The notes beneath the pieces are model-generated. The model worked only from the letters and a program-made list of their open reading frames with translations, did no database searches and was not told the origin of the DNA. This document shows positions 36,156-46,038 of a DNA stretch of 64,000 nt, piece by piece. The position numbers and the translations under genes were made by a program. Source of the stretch: Leptolyngbya sp. Cla-17 (GTDB taxonomy: Bacteria; Cyanobacteriota; Cyanobacteriia; Leptolyngbyales; Leptolyngbyaceae); NCBI RefSeq assembly GCF_016807185.1, contig NZ_JAEVYN010000001.1, forward strand, positions 558,001-622,000, read 5' to 3'. Every line of letters starts with the position of its first letter. Position 1 is the first letter of the stretch.

Positions 36156-36515
36156 ATGTCTATTCAAGTTTATGGAATTCCTAACTGTGGCACTTGCAAA
36201 AAAGCGTTTGCGTGGCTGAAGAATAACGGTGTGGAATACGAATTTATTGATACGAAGGAACAGCCGCCCAATCAAATGATGATTCAAGCGTGGGTAGAGG
36301 TGTTGGGATCTAAACCGATGCGGAATACATCGGGGCAATCCTACCGATCGCTAGGTGCTGAAAAAGACAGTTGGACAGAGGATCAATGGGTTGACGCATT
36401 TGCCAAGGATGTCATGCTGCTAAAACGTCCACTGTTTGTGAAGAATGGAGCCGCAGTAGTGGTGGGACTCCGAGATAAAGAGGTCGTGATTCGCCAAAAG
36501 TTAGGGATTGGCTAG
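36156..36515 (+). CDS. Spx/ArsC-family thioredoxin-fold protein
   Basis: A 119-residue thioredoxin-fold protein with the redox motif CGTCKKA (Cys at about 11 and 14). KRPLFVKNG corresponds to the family RP(I/L) signature. It belongs to the Spx/MgsR/YffB-type ArsC group, not to the LMW-phosphatase ArsC in the arsenic operon below. A role in thiol redox or stress regulation is plausible; arsenate reduction is not proven. It follows comB by nine bases and probably shares its transcript. Confidence 0.85.
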   Translation: MSIQVYGIPNCGTCKKAFAWLKNNGVEYEFIDTKEQPPNQMMIQAWVEVLGSKPMRNTSGQSYRSLGAEKDSWTEDQWVDAFAKDVMLLKRPLFVKNGAAVVVGLRDKEVVIRQKLGIG

Positions 36516-36528
36516 TTGCGTTAAGCAA

Positions 36529-37044
36529 TCAATGAGGGCTGAGGGCTGAATAGTAGCTCAACACTTCCTGCCCCCAGCGAACGAGTTTTTCCGAACCTTC
36601 CATCATCAGGAGGTAGCGTCCTTGACGGAGATGATGGCGGTAGACACTGGCGGTTGACCCTTCCCCTACCATGCCGAAGATCGCCCCAATCACACCGCCA
36701 CAAATGCCACTGAGCAACCCAAACGCTGGCAAAATCAAGGGCAATTCCTGCTGTAGTCCTTTGAATAGGGCGATCGCTAAGCCCAACAACACTCCAACTC
36801 CTCCGGCTGCGATCGCGGTTATTACAGCCTTACGGATCACAATTTGCCAAGGATTAATCAATCCAACTCGATCAGGGCTACTGTAGCCTTGACCGACGAT
36901 CGCCAAATTTTCTGGTGAAATGCCGTGACAATGTAGCAATCGATAGGCTTGAAACACCATTCCTTCATCGTGAAAAACCACAATGACCAAATGAGAAGAA
37001 CGGTGTCCCAGCGCGGATTTCCGAAAAAATCGTGAAATGGACAC
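36529..37044 (-). CDS. Membrane protein with Gly-rich double span
   Basis: 171 residues. The first ~60 residues are soluble and ferredoxin-like (HLVIVVFHDEGMVFQAYRLL), as in general stress protein 17M-like domains. Two Gly-rich hydrophobic segments (about 71-92 and 101-128, LSGICGGVIGAIFGMVGEG) resemble glycine-zipper membrane hairpins. A final soluble tail follows. GTG start, no evident Shine-Dalgarno, so the N-terminus is uncertain. The 3' end carries two GAGGGCT heptamers in tandem. It converges on the Spx-like gene. Confidence 0.6.
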   Translation of the reverse strand: MSISRFFRKSALGHRSSHLVIVVFHDEGMVFQAYRLLHCHGISPENLAIVGQGYSSPDRVGLINPWQIVIRKAVITAIAAGGVGVLLGLAIALFKGLQQELPLILPAFGLLSGICGGVIGAIFGMVGEGSTASVYRHHLRQGRYLLMMEGSEKLVRWGQEVLSYYSALSPH

Positions 37045-37318
37045 AAAAAAGTAGGGTGGTATGAGGGTGAATTAAAGCGACCTGCTTGCATTCTAACCTC
37101 ACTTATTGGCCTACCGGGGTATCTATTCGTGTCATTTTCAAGATCTCTTAGCATCCAATGCCGATCCCGATGCCAAACGTGCATAAAGTTGATTCGTTTG
37201 CATAAATCAACTTATTTCAAGCCAATTCTCAACAATTCCGCCCAATGACTGTCATTACTTCCGCTCGTTATTCGGTACTTTAGAATAGGCACTGAATTAA
37301 TTTTTATCACTAAGCTGT

Positions 37319-37627
37319 ATGCCTCCTCGTTGGTCTCGTAAACCCGATCGCAAAGATCCCGAATTTCGCCGTTTAGACGATCGAATGAATTTTGCTACCC
37401 ATGTAGCGACTTTTAGCGCAATCAATTCAGGACTCTGGTTTTTCCGGATTTTTGGCGAAAAAACCTCTGAGCTGTCTTTGCCGGGTGGGGTGCCGGGTAC
37501 GCCATGGATTACGGCTGGATGGGCGCTGGCGTTACTAGCACATGGCGTGTTCATCTTTGCGATCGCCCGGTATCCCGACCCAACTCCACCCAAAAAATCG
37601 GGGACTGGTTTTGGTCCCAGCTCGTGA
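37319..37627 (+). CDS. 2TM-domain small membrane protein
   Basis: A 102-residue protein. A basic N-terminus (MPPRWSRKPDRKDPEFRRLD) leads to FATHVATFSAINSGLWFFR, a loop and WALALLAHGVFIFA, the two-transmembrane (2TM) domain arrangement found alone or fused to histidine kinases. Function unknown. ATG start without a strong Shine-Dalgarno. The next gene follows after 34 bases on the same strand, so the two may be co-transcribed. Confidence 0.75.
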   Translation: MPPRWSRKPDRKDPEFRRLDDRMNFATHVATFSAINSGLWFFRIFGEKTSELSLPGGVPGTPWITAGWALALLAHGVFIFAIARYPDPTPPKKSGTGFGPSS

Positions 37628-37661
37628 TTGATGTTAAACCCTCATTTTAAGGAGTCCGCTC

Positions 37662-37967
37662 ATGGCAGCTAGTTCTAGTCAGGCGATCGATGCCCTTGCC
37701 GCAGAGATCGGCGAAAAAGTTTATATCGATGTGGCAAAGTGGCACCTCTATCTTTCCAACGCTCATCTCCACACCTTGCTGGCTGAGCAGTTTTATCCAT
37801 TGCTAGCAAATAACGAGCTTTCAGAAGATAAGGTATTGAAGCTGCTGCAAGGCATTCTAGTAAAGTTGGGAGGCGGTAAGCGAGAAGTTCCGCTCGCTGA
37901 CTTGCTGCCTATGCAGTGCCAAGTGAGCTTGATGGATTTGCTAGAAGAGTTTAAGCAAAATATGTAG
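37662..37967 (+). CDS. DUF3181-type cyanobacterial protein
   Basis: A 101-residue soluble helical protein, IDVAKWHLYLSNAHLHTLLA and LLPMQCQVSLMDLLEEFK being the recognisable parts of the cyanobacterial DUF3181 family as I recall it. No catalytic motif or localisation signal. AAGGAG nine bases before ATG gives a secure start. Function unknown. Confidence 0.75.
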   Translation: MAASSSQAIDALAAEIGEKVYIDVAKWHLYLSNAHLHTLLAEQFYPLLANNELSEDKVLKLLQGILVKLGGGKREVPLADLLPMQCQVSLMDLLEEFKQNM

Positions 37968-38097
37968 ATCAATTGAATGGATAAGATGTTTGGGATGCTA
38001 TCCCTGTTGTATGGGCAGGCACAGCTAAAATTTAACGTTTTTGGCAGTAAATCAATTACAAAACCTGTCTATACATATGGGCAAAGGACTTTGCTTT

Positions 38098-39774
38098 TTA
38101 TTGACCTCTGCTTCGACCTAGCTTTTGCCGAATGCGATCGCCAAACTCATCCACTTCTGGCAGATGCAATTGCAGCGCAAGTCCAACGTATACGAGCAAT
38201 CCTGCTGCGCCAGCGATACTGAGCTGGGAAAGGATAATTAATAAACCAGAGTTACCCCAGATGGATTCTAGACCTTGAAGAGTGCCCCAGGTGGTAAAGC
38301 CCGCGATCACGCTAGCTGCCGCCAATCCAGCGATCGGGGTCATCCATTGTCTCAAGGGAAGCCCATGCAGCCGCCGATTCAAAATCCACAGCATCACGAC
38401 CAGCGAAACAACGTTGACTCCAACTGTTGCCAAGATCAAGCCCGGTGCGCCAAACGGTTTAATCAGAAAAAAGTCTAGAACTGCATTCAGAAAAATATTC
38501 ACCATGCTGATGCGAAACGGCGTATCGCCATCACCCAACCCATAGAAAACCCGCACTAAAACATCTCGCCCTAGATAGACAAACATGCCGACAGAATAGG
38601 CGATCAAAATCGATGCCGTCAGGTAAGAGGCTTCCAAGTCAAAGGCATAGCGTTCATAAACCACTCGCACAATTGGCAATGCCAGCGCTATCATCAATGC
38701 GCTGAGGGGCAACATGGCGATCGCGGTCATCATCAACCCCTGCCGAATCCGTTGTTTTAGCTCAGCCCAATTGTCGGGATCTGCCAAGCGGGAAAACACA
38801 GGCAGCAGTGGCACCAAAATCATGTTGGATAAAATCCCCAGGGGAGTCATTGCTAGCAAACCCGCATAGCCCATCGCGGAAACTGCTGCTTCTGCATTGG
38901 GTAAAAAGGATGCAAAGAACATATCTGTCCAAACATTAATTTGCAGCATCCCAGATGAGAAGGTTGCAGGACCCATAATTTTGAGGACATCTTGCACTTC
39001 GGGTCGGCGAAAATCAAACCGGGGACGAAATCCACCCAGTCCCTCTTTCCACTGCACTGGAAGCTGTACCAACCACTGCAACATTGCCCCTGCAACGGTT
39101 GACCATGCAAGAACGGCTGCGCCTAACACGGCATACTGAGGTGAGGTAATCTGTGCGCCCAACATCCCAGTGAGTGCACCCAGCCCAATCAGCACCGTTA
39201 TGCTGGACAGCAAGGGGCTAATGGAGGGGAGCCAGTAGTGATCAGCGGCGTTGAGCGTGCCAAAGCCAATGCCAATCAAACCTGCCAGCATTGCCATCGG
39301 AGCCATAATTTTGAACTGTTGAATGGCCAGTTCGCGGGTTTGAACTAAATTTTGATAGCCTGCGGGTGTGACACCTCTAGCAGCAGCCTGTTCGGCAGTG
39401 GCAAACAATCCTGGTGCCACGAGGTGCATTAGTGGATCGGCGAAAATAATCAATCCCACCGTGACGATGAGCAGCAACCCGACGACAAGGGTGGTAATAG
39501 ACTCGATGATCGGCGCGATTTCTTCTCGTTTGCGTTTGGAGACTGCACTGACGATTGCGCTGTGGAATGGACCATTAATTCCACCCAGCAAAATTAGCAG
39601 AAAGCCAGGAATAATGTAGGCAAAGTTATAGGCACCTGCCACGACTCCAGCGCCAAAGGCAGCAGCGATCGCCTGCTGACGAAACAAACCCACCACTTTA
39701 CTGATTAGTGTGGCAATTGCAACAATTCCTGCAATACCTGCTAAGGAGCGAGTGGATTTTTTAGAATCGGTCAC
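38098..39774 (-). CDS. murJ: Lipid II flippase MurJ
   Basis: MATE-like flippase that moves lipid II across the cytoplasmic membrane for peptidoglycan synthesis. About 14 transmembrane segments fill the 558 residues. Signature stretches are ISKVVGLFRQQAIAAAFGAG near the N-terminus, INGPFHSAIVSAVSKRKREE, and GLGDGDTPFRISMVNIFLNA. Length is normal. It begins with GTG and has no obvious Shine-Dalgarno. Probably monocistronic. The hydrophobic short frame entering its 3' end from the other strand is not a gene. Confidence 0.95.
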   Translation of the reverse strand: MTDSKKSTRSLAGIAGIVAIATLISKVVGLFRQQAIAAAFGAGVVAGAYNFAYIIPGFLLILLGGINGPFHSAIVSAVSKRKREEIAPIIESITTLVVGLLLIVTVGLIIFADPLMHLVAPGLFATAEQAAARGVTPAGYQNLVQTRELAIQQFKIMAPMAMLAGLIGIGFGTLNAADHYWLPSISPLLSSITVLIGLGALTGMLGAQITSPQYAVLGAAVLAWSTVAGAMLQWLVQLPVQWKEGLGGFRPRFDFRRPEVQDVLKIMGPATFSSGMLQINVWTDMFFASFLPNAEAAVSAMGYAGLLAMTPLGILSNMILVPLLPVFSRLADPDNWAELKQRIRQGLMMTAIAMLPLSALMIALALPIVRVVYERYAFDLEASYLTASILIAYSVGMFVYLGRDVLVRVFYGLGDGDTPFRISMVNIFLNAVLDFFLIKPFGAPGLILATVGVNVVSLVVMLWILNRRLHGLPLRQWMTPIAGLAAASVIAGFTTWGTLQGLESIWGNSGLLIILSQLSIAGAAGLLVYVGLALQLHLPEVDEFGDRIRQKLGRSRGQ

Positions 39775-39989
39775 ACAAATACACTAGAAAAGAGCATCCC
39801 CTATTTAAGCGTGAATTGAGGTGTAGTTACAGCTCAGCGGAAAATCAGGGTAAAATAGAACGTCAGTACTAAATCAGGGTATTGTATCTTTAATCGTCTT
39901 ATTTAATCTGAGGTCTTTGTTTCCTGGTCACGATCGCGTAGGATAACGACCATCTAACTTGTTTTGTCACCTGATCCATAGGAAACGCT

Positions 39990-40532
39990 ATGAGCGTCGA
40001 GCAAACCACTCAACTGATCCAGTTAATTCTCAATTCGGTATTGATGAGTGTTACCTGCGCCCTGGTGTTGAGTGGTTTAACGGTGCGTCATGCCGGGATT
40101 GGCGATCGCCTAGAAGACAGTTATCAAGATGATCGGCTAAAAACTAACCTCGATCCTGCCAGATATCATTCCCTAACAAGAAGGCAGTTACGACGCTTGC
40201 AACAGCGCTATAGCATCAGTCGCTATAGTGTTTTAACGGCTTACTACGCCTTATTCTTTTCTGCCTTAAGCTGTTTTGCTTTGGCTTTGCGTGGAATTTT
40301 GGATTGGAACTGGCTCATCTCAGTTGCCCTCGGAATTTTTGTGTTGGGCATTGCTGCACTGCTGGTTGCTGTGGGTCTAACGCTGATGGAGATTCACCTC
40401 AGCGATAGTCCTTTGCTTGCTGAACCTAGCAATCTATGGCACTGGGGCAAGCCGCCGCAGGTGCGTTCTAACTCTCGCCGCCCAGTCAAAAAAACCTTAA
40501 GTGCACTGGGGCAACGAGTTAAGGTGGGATGA
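39990..40532 (+). CDS. Small membrane protein (DUF2721-like?)
   Basis: 180 residues. One membrane span near the N-terminus (about 10-28), an Arg-rich middle segment (YHSLTRRQLRRLQQRYSISR) and two further spans (about 83-101 and 107-135). The layout resembles cyanobacterial DUF2721 proteins, but that assignment is from memory of the general pattern. AGGAAA six bases before ATG supports the start. Function unknown. Confidence 0.65.
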   Translation: MSVEQTTQLIQLILNSVLMSVTCALVLSGLTVRHAGIGDRLEDSYQDDRLKTNLDPARYHSLTRRQLRRLQQRYSISRYSVLTAYYALFFSALSCFALALRGILDWNWLISVALGIFVLGIAALLVAVGLTLMEIHLSDSPLLAEPSNLWHWGKPPQVRSNSRRPVKKTLSALGQRVKVG

Positions 40533-40621
40533 TAAGATCTGCCCACTTTAATCGTTGGTGAGAGTCTCACTTAGGCGGTTCTGAGCAAACCAAATACTTG
40601 ACCGTGTAGGTTTTGTAACGG

Positions 40622-42367
40622 CTAAGGCTTGAGCTTTTTCAATTCTTCCTGGGCGATCGCATACCATACTTGCCCAAAGGTTTTAGGACTCAGGGTTTTG
40701 CCTTTCTGCTCAGGAAACAGGTCTCCAAACCGTTTATTTACCAGTACATTCAACTCCCGCGCATTTAGGCTGGCACCGTTCCCTGGAGCCAGCCACTTGT
40801 CGTAATTGGATCTCTGATAGGTTCCAAGCTTTCCGCGTGTTTCTGGGCTAAGGGTTTCTAGCTTTCCTAGCAGATCAGTTCCCATGCTTGCCCATTCATG
40901 TTGCAGTTCAGGTTGGCTCGCGCCGCCACTGGTTGGTTTCCCCTTTAAATCGGGACGCTTAGCGTAGAAAACCTCGTCTGTCAGATCGCTGACGAACTGA
41001 AAGTCTATGCCCAACTGCTTTTGGCGCTCTTGGAGCGAGTCAACAGTAGCTTTCTCAGGAGAAACGGCTTCACGAGTGGGCTGTGTTGGACTGGCTTTTA
41101 AATTGGGAGCATTCTTTGAAATAGCAGTGCTGGCATTGGTGGCGGGAGTTGCTGTGGGCAAAGGCTGTGTTTGCACCCAATTGAGGGCGCGGAAGGAAAC
41201 TACGATCGCCAGCACCGCTACACCCCCTATAAGTAGGGCAGAAGCCCGTAAGTCTTTTCCCCAGCGCTTTTGTCCCTTGGGCTTTTTGCGATAGACCCTT
41301 GGCGATTCTCGTGAGGGATCTGCTTTGTAGAATCGCGGGGAGTGAGGCGACTCGGCAACAGAGCGGAGCGATGGCGGTGCTAACACAGCCTTATCAAAGG
41401 GTAAATTGCTTACTGGTGTGGGAGGCTGAGGGGGTGAGACCGACTCCCATTGTAGGGGCACCTGAATCTGAGGCTTAGCTGTGGGAATTCCTACACTCGA
41501 AGACTGCAAGGATTGGCTGGAGTGGATAATCGCGGTGGCGATCGGTTCTAATGCTCTAGAAACCTGGATGGCTGACCCAAACCGCTTTTGAGGCTTAGGA
41601 TGGAGCATCTGCTTCAATATTCGCGCGAAATCGGGCTGCAAATCAACTTCAGCATCCCAATCTAAAGTCCGTGTTCTGCGGTTGTATAACTCTTGTGGTT
41701 CTTTGCCTGTGAGGAGAGCGATCGCGGTTGCGGCTAATGAATAGAGATCAGCACTAAACGAAGGCTTGCCATCGTTATGCAGCTCAGGCGCTTCATACCC
41801 ATTACCAATAGTGACATCGGGTGGCAGGGGATGGAGTTGTAACTGGATAACCAATTGCTTGACCAGCCCAAAATCAATCAGAACAGGTAATTGATCTTGA
41901 TGCCGAGAAATCAGGCTATGGGGTGATATATTTTGATGGATCAACCCATAGCGATGGAGATGGGTCAACACCGGAAGCGATCGCAGCATCAAATGCATCA
42001 CCTCAGCTTGAGAAAAGCCCTGCCCTTCTGCTTGACGCTCGGTCAACATCGCCCCGTAGCTTTTGCCAACGATATAATCTCGCACTAAGTAAAGTCGATT
42101 TTCTTGAGCAAACAGGATGTTAAACCGAGGAATTTGAGAATGCTGCAACTCGTATAGCACCGCGGCTGATTGGTGAAAAGACTGCCGCTGCATTTCCAGT
42201 AAATCGACATTGCGGTGAGGCGGTGCAAACTCTTTAACGATGCATCGTTCCTCAAAGCGCTTTTGATCTTGCGCGAGATAGGTAAGACCAAACTGCCCTT
42301 GCCCCGCTAAGCCGGCAATGCAGTAGCGGTTGAACAAAAGGCTTCCAGGGGGCAATGGATCGTGCAT
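40622..42367 (-). CDS. Ser/Thr kinase-like protein, predicted pseudokinase
   Basis: 581 residues: kinase-fold domain (about 14-275), Pro-rich linker, one membrane span (about 365-385) and a C-terminal helical domain (about 430-581) shared with the upstream kinase. The glycine loop (GQGQFGLTYLAQD) and Lys45 (IVKEF) are kept and DFG is present at 165-167. The catalytic loop, however, reads HQNISPHSL (144-152): catalytic Asp is Asn146 and the metal-binding Asn is Ser151. The paralogue 166 bases away has the normal HRDISPDNL. It is therefore likely inactive as a kinase and may act as a scaffold or regulator. ATG start. Confidence 0.88.
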   Translation of the reverse strand: MHDPLPPGSLLFNRYCIAGLAGQGQFGLTYLAQDQKRFEERCIVKEFAPPHRNVDLLEMQRQSFHQSAAVLYELQHSQIPRFNILFAQENRLYLVRDYIVGKSYGAMLTERQAEGQGFSQAEVMHLMLRSLPVLTHLHRYGLIHQNISPHSLISRHQDQLPVLIDFGLVKQLVIQLQLHPLPPDVTIGNGYEAPELHNDGKPSFSADLYSLAATAIALLTGKEPQELYNRRTRTLDWDAEVDLQPDFARILKQMLHPKPQKRFGSAIQVSRALEPIATAIIHSSQSLQSSSVGIPTAKPQIQVPLQWESVSPPQPPTPVSNLPFDKAVLAPPSLRSVAESPHSPRFYKADPSRESPRVYRKKPKGQKRWGKDLRASALLIGGVAVLAIVVSFRALNWVQTQPLPTATPATNASTAISKNAPNLKASPTQPTREAVSPEKATVDSLQERQKQLGIDFQFVSDLTDEVFYAKRPDLKGKPTSGGASQPELQHEWASMGTDLLGKLETLSPETRGKLGTYQRSNYDKWLAPGNGASLNARELNVLVNKRFGDLFPEQKGKTLSPKTFGQVWYAIAQEELKKLKP

Positions 42368-42533
42368 AAATCAGCCAATAGGTCATGGTCACTCAGCCAT
42401 GAATAGAAAGATTGTAGGACGCATGTACTAAAATGTCACGCACCTCTGAAAAATCGTTGACGAAGTGTGTCGAGAAGCCTGGATGCGTAAAACGTTAGCG
42501 CAGCTTTCTACAGGAATCCCTACAGGAATCGTT

Positions 42534-44624
42534 TCAATTCCCTGAAACCGCGCCCGGATTGACATCCACCTCATCGGCGGCGGATAGGTCAAGCGTGTAG
42601 CTCACTGAATTTTGGCTGTCTGAAGCGACTGTAATTTCATATAGCCCGGTATCTGGTAATTTTCCTGACCAATCTGTACTAGAAGAGTCTTCTAACAGCG
42701 CACTGGCTTTGCTGCTGGGTGGATAAACCGAAAGTCGGGTGGAACCTGCCGCCTGAAGCTTTAAGCGAAGCGCCTGGTTTTGGGTAAAACTGGCGACATA
42801 TGCCTTGCTTTGTCCAGGTTTAAGGGTGCCGCTGACTTGATGGCTGAAGTTATCTGCTGGAAACTCGATCCGTTCCAAGGCAACGCCCGATCGCAGCGCA
42901 TTCAATTTATCCACTGCGATCGCTTGCCACAACTGCCCTATGGGTTGACTGAGCAGATTCTCCTGGCGCGACACGGTAGGAAACCAGTGAAAAAACTGGG
43001 CATCGGTTAAATCATTCAAGGCGCGGCTGCTGAGATTTAACTGTGCTGCGGCTGCTTGGCGATCGCGCACAGTGTCCTCGGTGTATTGCCCTAAGCGCGA
43101 TCGGGCCTCTGAACCCACTCCTTGCAACTGATTCAAAAACTGAAGCGCCAACTCATCCCATTCAGCTCGCAATCCGGCATCTGCTTTTCCCGTGCCGAGC
43201 TTTTGACCATTTAATTCAGGATGTTTTGCATAAAAGGCCTGATTCACCAGGTTGACCAAAAAGGGGCTATTGATGCCCAATTGATCTCGGAGGTCTTGAA
43301 TTTGCTGTTTTCGTGACTGTTCCGATTTAGAAAAATCTGACTCTTGTCGATTGGGGGAGATCGACTTAACGGGTGGTTTTACTTGATTTCCGGTGGAGCG
43401 GATAATATCTGGCAGCTTCGATTTCAGTGCCGGTGCCAACCACTTGACCCCAGCCCACCAGCCGACCCCAACCATGGCGAGGAGCAGCACCAACCCCGCT
43501 GTCGGTCGCCACACAGAGCCAAATTTTCTGACGGCGGTTTTTGGAGTATTGGGCTTAGGCTGCAAGACGGGGATGGTTTGGGCACGAGCCGGCGACACGA
43601 CCTTCGTTGCTAGATCGGGTGTGAAGGCAGGAATAGATTGATTTTGGTGACCGCCCAATGGCTGAGCTGCGATCGCGCCCAATGCTTGCATTACCGCTTG
43701 GGCTGACTGATAGCGCCGACTGGGATAAGGGTCGAGCATTTTTGTCAGCACGTTAGTCAAATTAGGACTGAGCTTGAGCGATTGCTGCCATCGGGTGCGA
43801 TCGCCCTTAGATGTGAATAATGCCTGGGGTTCTTGCCCGGTGAGCAAAACCAGACTCGTGACAGCCAGGGCATAAAAGTCGCTGTGAGGATGCACCTCGC
43901 CGTGGTCTAACTGTTCTGCCGGAGCGTAGCCGACCTTTCCTAAGCGGGTAATCGGTCCAGGCTGCAATTGCACTGGAGCCACCACGCGCTGACTGATAGA
44001 TGCCACTCTAGCGGCAACCTGTTTAACACCGCCGTAATCAATCAAAACGGGTAAGCCATCCGTTGGGCGACAAATCAAATTGTCGGGAGAGATATCACGG
44101 TGAATCACTCCAGCAGTGTGAATATAGTCCAGCACGGGCAAAAGCTGAAGTAAAAGATCAGTGATTTCTGCTTCTGAAAAGCTCTGTCCCTGTCGCTGGC
44201 GAGTCTGTAAAAGCTCCTGATAGGTTTGCCCTTCCACATAATCCTGCACTAGAAATATGCGATCGCGCCCTTGCCACTCAGCGCGAAACAATTCCCGAAA
44301 CCGAGGAATTTGGGGATGCTGAAGTTGATACAGCGTTCCTGCTTCCCGCGCAAACAGTTCTTCTGCCTTTTGTAAGGCTGCTTCACCTTCCACTTGAGGC
44401 GCGAACTCTTTTAACACACACGGCTCATTAAATCGATTGGAATCTTGAGCTAAATAGGTGCGCCCAAATCCACCCTGTCCCAGTTCGCGCAATACTTGGT
44501 AGCGCCAGCCCAAAAGCTCTCCCGCCATTGGGTTGGATGCTTGTATAGACAGTGGCTCACCGCAGATTCGACAAAATCGACTATCCGCCGCGTTGAGGTG
44601 TTTTTGGTTACAGTAAAGCGTCAT
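42534..44624 (-). CDS. Ser/Thr protein kinase with zinc ribbon and PPC-like C-terminus
   Basis: About 696 residues. An N-terminal zinc-ribbon-like motif (Cys-x3-His...CRICG) precedes the kinase domain: GQGGFGRTYLAQD, Lys in VLKEF, HRDISPDNL and DYG in IDYGGVKQ, all in place for catalysis. One membrane span (about 390-408) divides it from an extracytoplasmic helical region homologous to that of the downstream pseudokinase, and from a final PPC-like beta domain (FSHQVSGTLKPGQSKAYVAS). ATG at 44624 gives the zinc ribbon directly; a TTG nine codons upstream is less likely. Confidence 0.9.
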   Translation of the reverse strand: MTLYCNQKHLNAADSRFCRICGEPLSIQASNPMAGELLGWRYQVLRELGQGGFGRTYLAQDSNRFNEPCVLKEFAPQVEGEAALQKAEELFAREAGTLYQLQHPQIPRFRELFRAEWQGRDRIFLVQDYVEGQTYQELLQTRQRQGQSFSEAEITDLLLQLLPVLDYIHTAGVIHRDISPDNLICRPTDGLPVLIDYGGVKQVAARVASISQRVVAPVQLQPGPITRLGKVGYAPAEQLDHGEVHPHSDFYALAVTSLVLLTGQEPQALFTSKGDRTRWQQSLKLSPNLTNVLTKMLDPYPSRRYQSAQAVMQALGAIAAQPLGGHQNQSIPAFTPDLATKVVSPARAQTIPVLQPKPNTPKTAVRKFGSVWRPTAGLVLLLAMVGVGWWAGVKWLAPALKSKLPDIIRSTGNQVKPPVKSISPNRQESDFSKSEQSRKQQIQDLRDQLGINSPFLVNLVNQAFYAKHPELNGQKLGTGKADAGLRAEWDELALQFLNQLQGVGSEARSRLGQYTEDTVRDRQAAAAQLNLSSRALNDLTDAQFFHWFPTVSRQENLLSQPIGQLWQAIAVDKLNALRSGVALERIEFPADNFSHQVSGTLKPGQSKAYVASFTQNQALRLKLQAAGSTRLSVYPPSSKASALLEDSSSTDWSGKLPDTGLYEITVASDSQNSVSYTLDLSAADEVDVNPGAVSGN

Positions 44625-44690
44625 AGATCGGCAATGGCTCAATGGAAGCAACAGCTAGACCACAGCATATCAATGCATCTGGAGGTAATC

Positions 44691-45848
44691 TCAGACCAAA
44701 GGCTCAGACTCAGAAGCACTTGACTCAGAAGCACCCGATTCAGACTCGGAAGTCTCAAATTCCTCTATTGAAGATAGTTCGACTGTGGACTGCTCATCTA
44801 TTCTAGCGATCGCTGCTGAGTCTTCTAAGGAGTCTTGTTCCACTTCATCGCCTGATTCTATGGGTAGGTTGACTTCTGGCAGATCGACTTCGCCGAGCAG
44901 ATCGGAGATCGCCGCGATCGCTTCAATTTCATCAATGGGTTGTTGAAGTGAAATACCATTCACCTCAACTGTGTCAATTTCAGGAGGGTTGATCGCCTCA
45001 GTTTCAGAGCTAATAGATTCGAGAGGACTGGTTTTGGGAAGATCGACTTCAGTAAGATCAGTTAGATCTGCCAAGGAAGTTTGTTCCGATTCAGAGTTAC
45101 CAAATTCGAGAGTAGTCTTTTTAGGAAGTTCCGTTTCAGAGAGATCACCCCAAATATCTAAGGAATCATCGTCTGAAGATAGCTTGTCTAAACGGGGTGC
45201 CTGATCCTGGGTAACAGGACTGGATATTACAGGCGAAGCGATCGCTGAATCCTTTAAAGAGACAACTTCAGGCAAAAGCTGGCTGACAGGTAGCCCCAAG
45301 CGGGTGAAGTACTGAGAAATTTGGTCTAACGGATACGGTTCAGTACTGGCAAAAGCAGAGTCACTGGTCAGCATGACGCTGGCAACGCTAACAGGCACCT
45401 GAAGAAACAAATTGCTTCCTAAAAACGCGATCGCGGCTAATAACAGCCCCAAACCACGCGATTCTATTGAAAAGGGTGCTACTGCTGCGCCAATCGGCGC
45501 TAAAACGTAAAGCTGACGCAACGTAATCGCTAACAGAATGGCAACAGCAACCGCTAACAACCGATTTTGTGGTGATCTAAACCGGGTTAGCAGTTGCCGC
45601 TGCGGCAGAGTTAGGTTTTCAGGCTTAAGCGCGATCGCCAGGAGGCTAAAAATATAAAATGGACGTTGCCACTGCATCCACAGCACTGGCGCAATGCCTG
45701 CGATCGCGACCAATGCCAACTCTAGCCAAACTGGAAAAATGGGATCTCCCACTGCCAGCCCTAAAAAGCATAGTTCTAGCCAGAGCGGCAAGACTGCTAT
45801 GCCAGCCAAATGAATCCAAAGGTAAGGATCGGACCAAAAAGATCGCAT
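44691..45848 (-). CDS. Low-complexity-tail membrane protein
   Basis: 385 residues. Five or so hydrophobic segments in the first 165 residues (WIHLAGIAVLPLWLELCFLG and RLLAVAVAILLAITL among them), then a long tail rich in Ser, Glu, Asp and Leu with repeated TEVDLPK/SSETE-like units, ending SASESSASESEP. This matches the cyanobacterial family called low-complexity tail membrane protein. Function unknown. ATG start. The kinase gene begins 67 bases after its stop on the same strand. Confidence 0.8.
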   Translation of the reverse strand: MRSFWSDPYLWIHLAGIAVLPLWLELCFLGLAVGDPIFPVWLELALVAIAGIAPVLWMQWQRPFYIFSLLAIALKPENLTLPQRQLLTRFRSPQNRLLAVAVAILLAITLRQLYVLAPIGAAVAPFSIESRGLGLLLAAIAFLGSNLFLQVPVSVASVMLTSDSAFASTEPYPLDQISQYFTRLGLPVSQLLPEVVSLKDSAIASPVISSPVTQDQAPRLDKLSSDDDSLDIWGDLSETELPKKTTLEFGNSESEQTSLADLTDLTEVDLPKTSPLESISSETEAINPPEIDTVEVNGISLQQPIDEIEAIAAISDLLGEVDLPEVNLPIESGDEVEQDSLEDSAAIARIDEQSTVELSSIEEFETSESESGASESSASESEPLV

Positions 45849-46038
45849 AACTATCAGTGGAACAGATCAGTTCATGGCCAAGTATAGAACTTGACTGCCC
45901 CTTCCCAGAGATTTATTCAGTCGGCACTTACAAAATCTAACGCTAATGGCTACCGGGGCACCTCTTGTGGGTGTCCTTAATCCTCACGGACAGACGCAAG
46001 AGCAGCTCCTACAGGCGTTTCTTCTAGAAACTAGAAAC

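Noticed and set aside
37977..38222. Frame of 81 codons between the DUF3181-like gene and murJ
   Set aside because: Half of it lies opposite the murJ end, it has no ribosome-binding site and no protein-like pattern.
42508..42530. CTACAGGAATC repeated twice after the zinc-ribbon kinase stop
   Set aside because: Too short and isolated to support a function.
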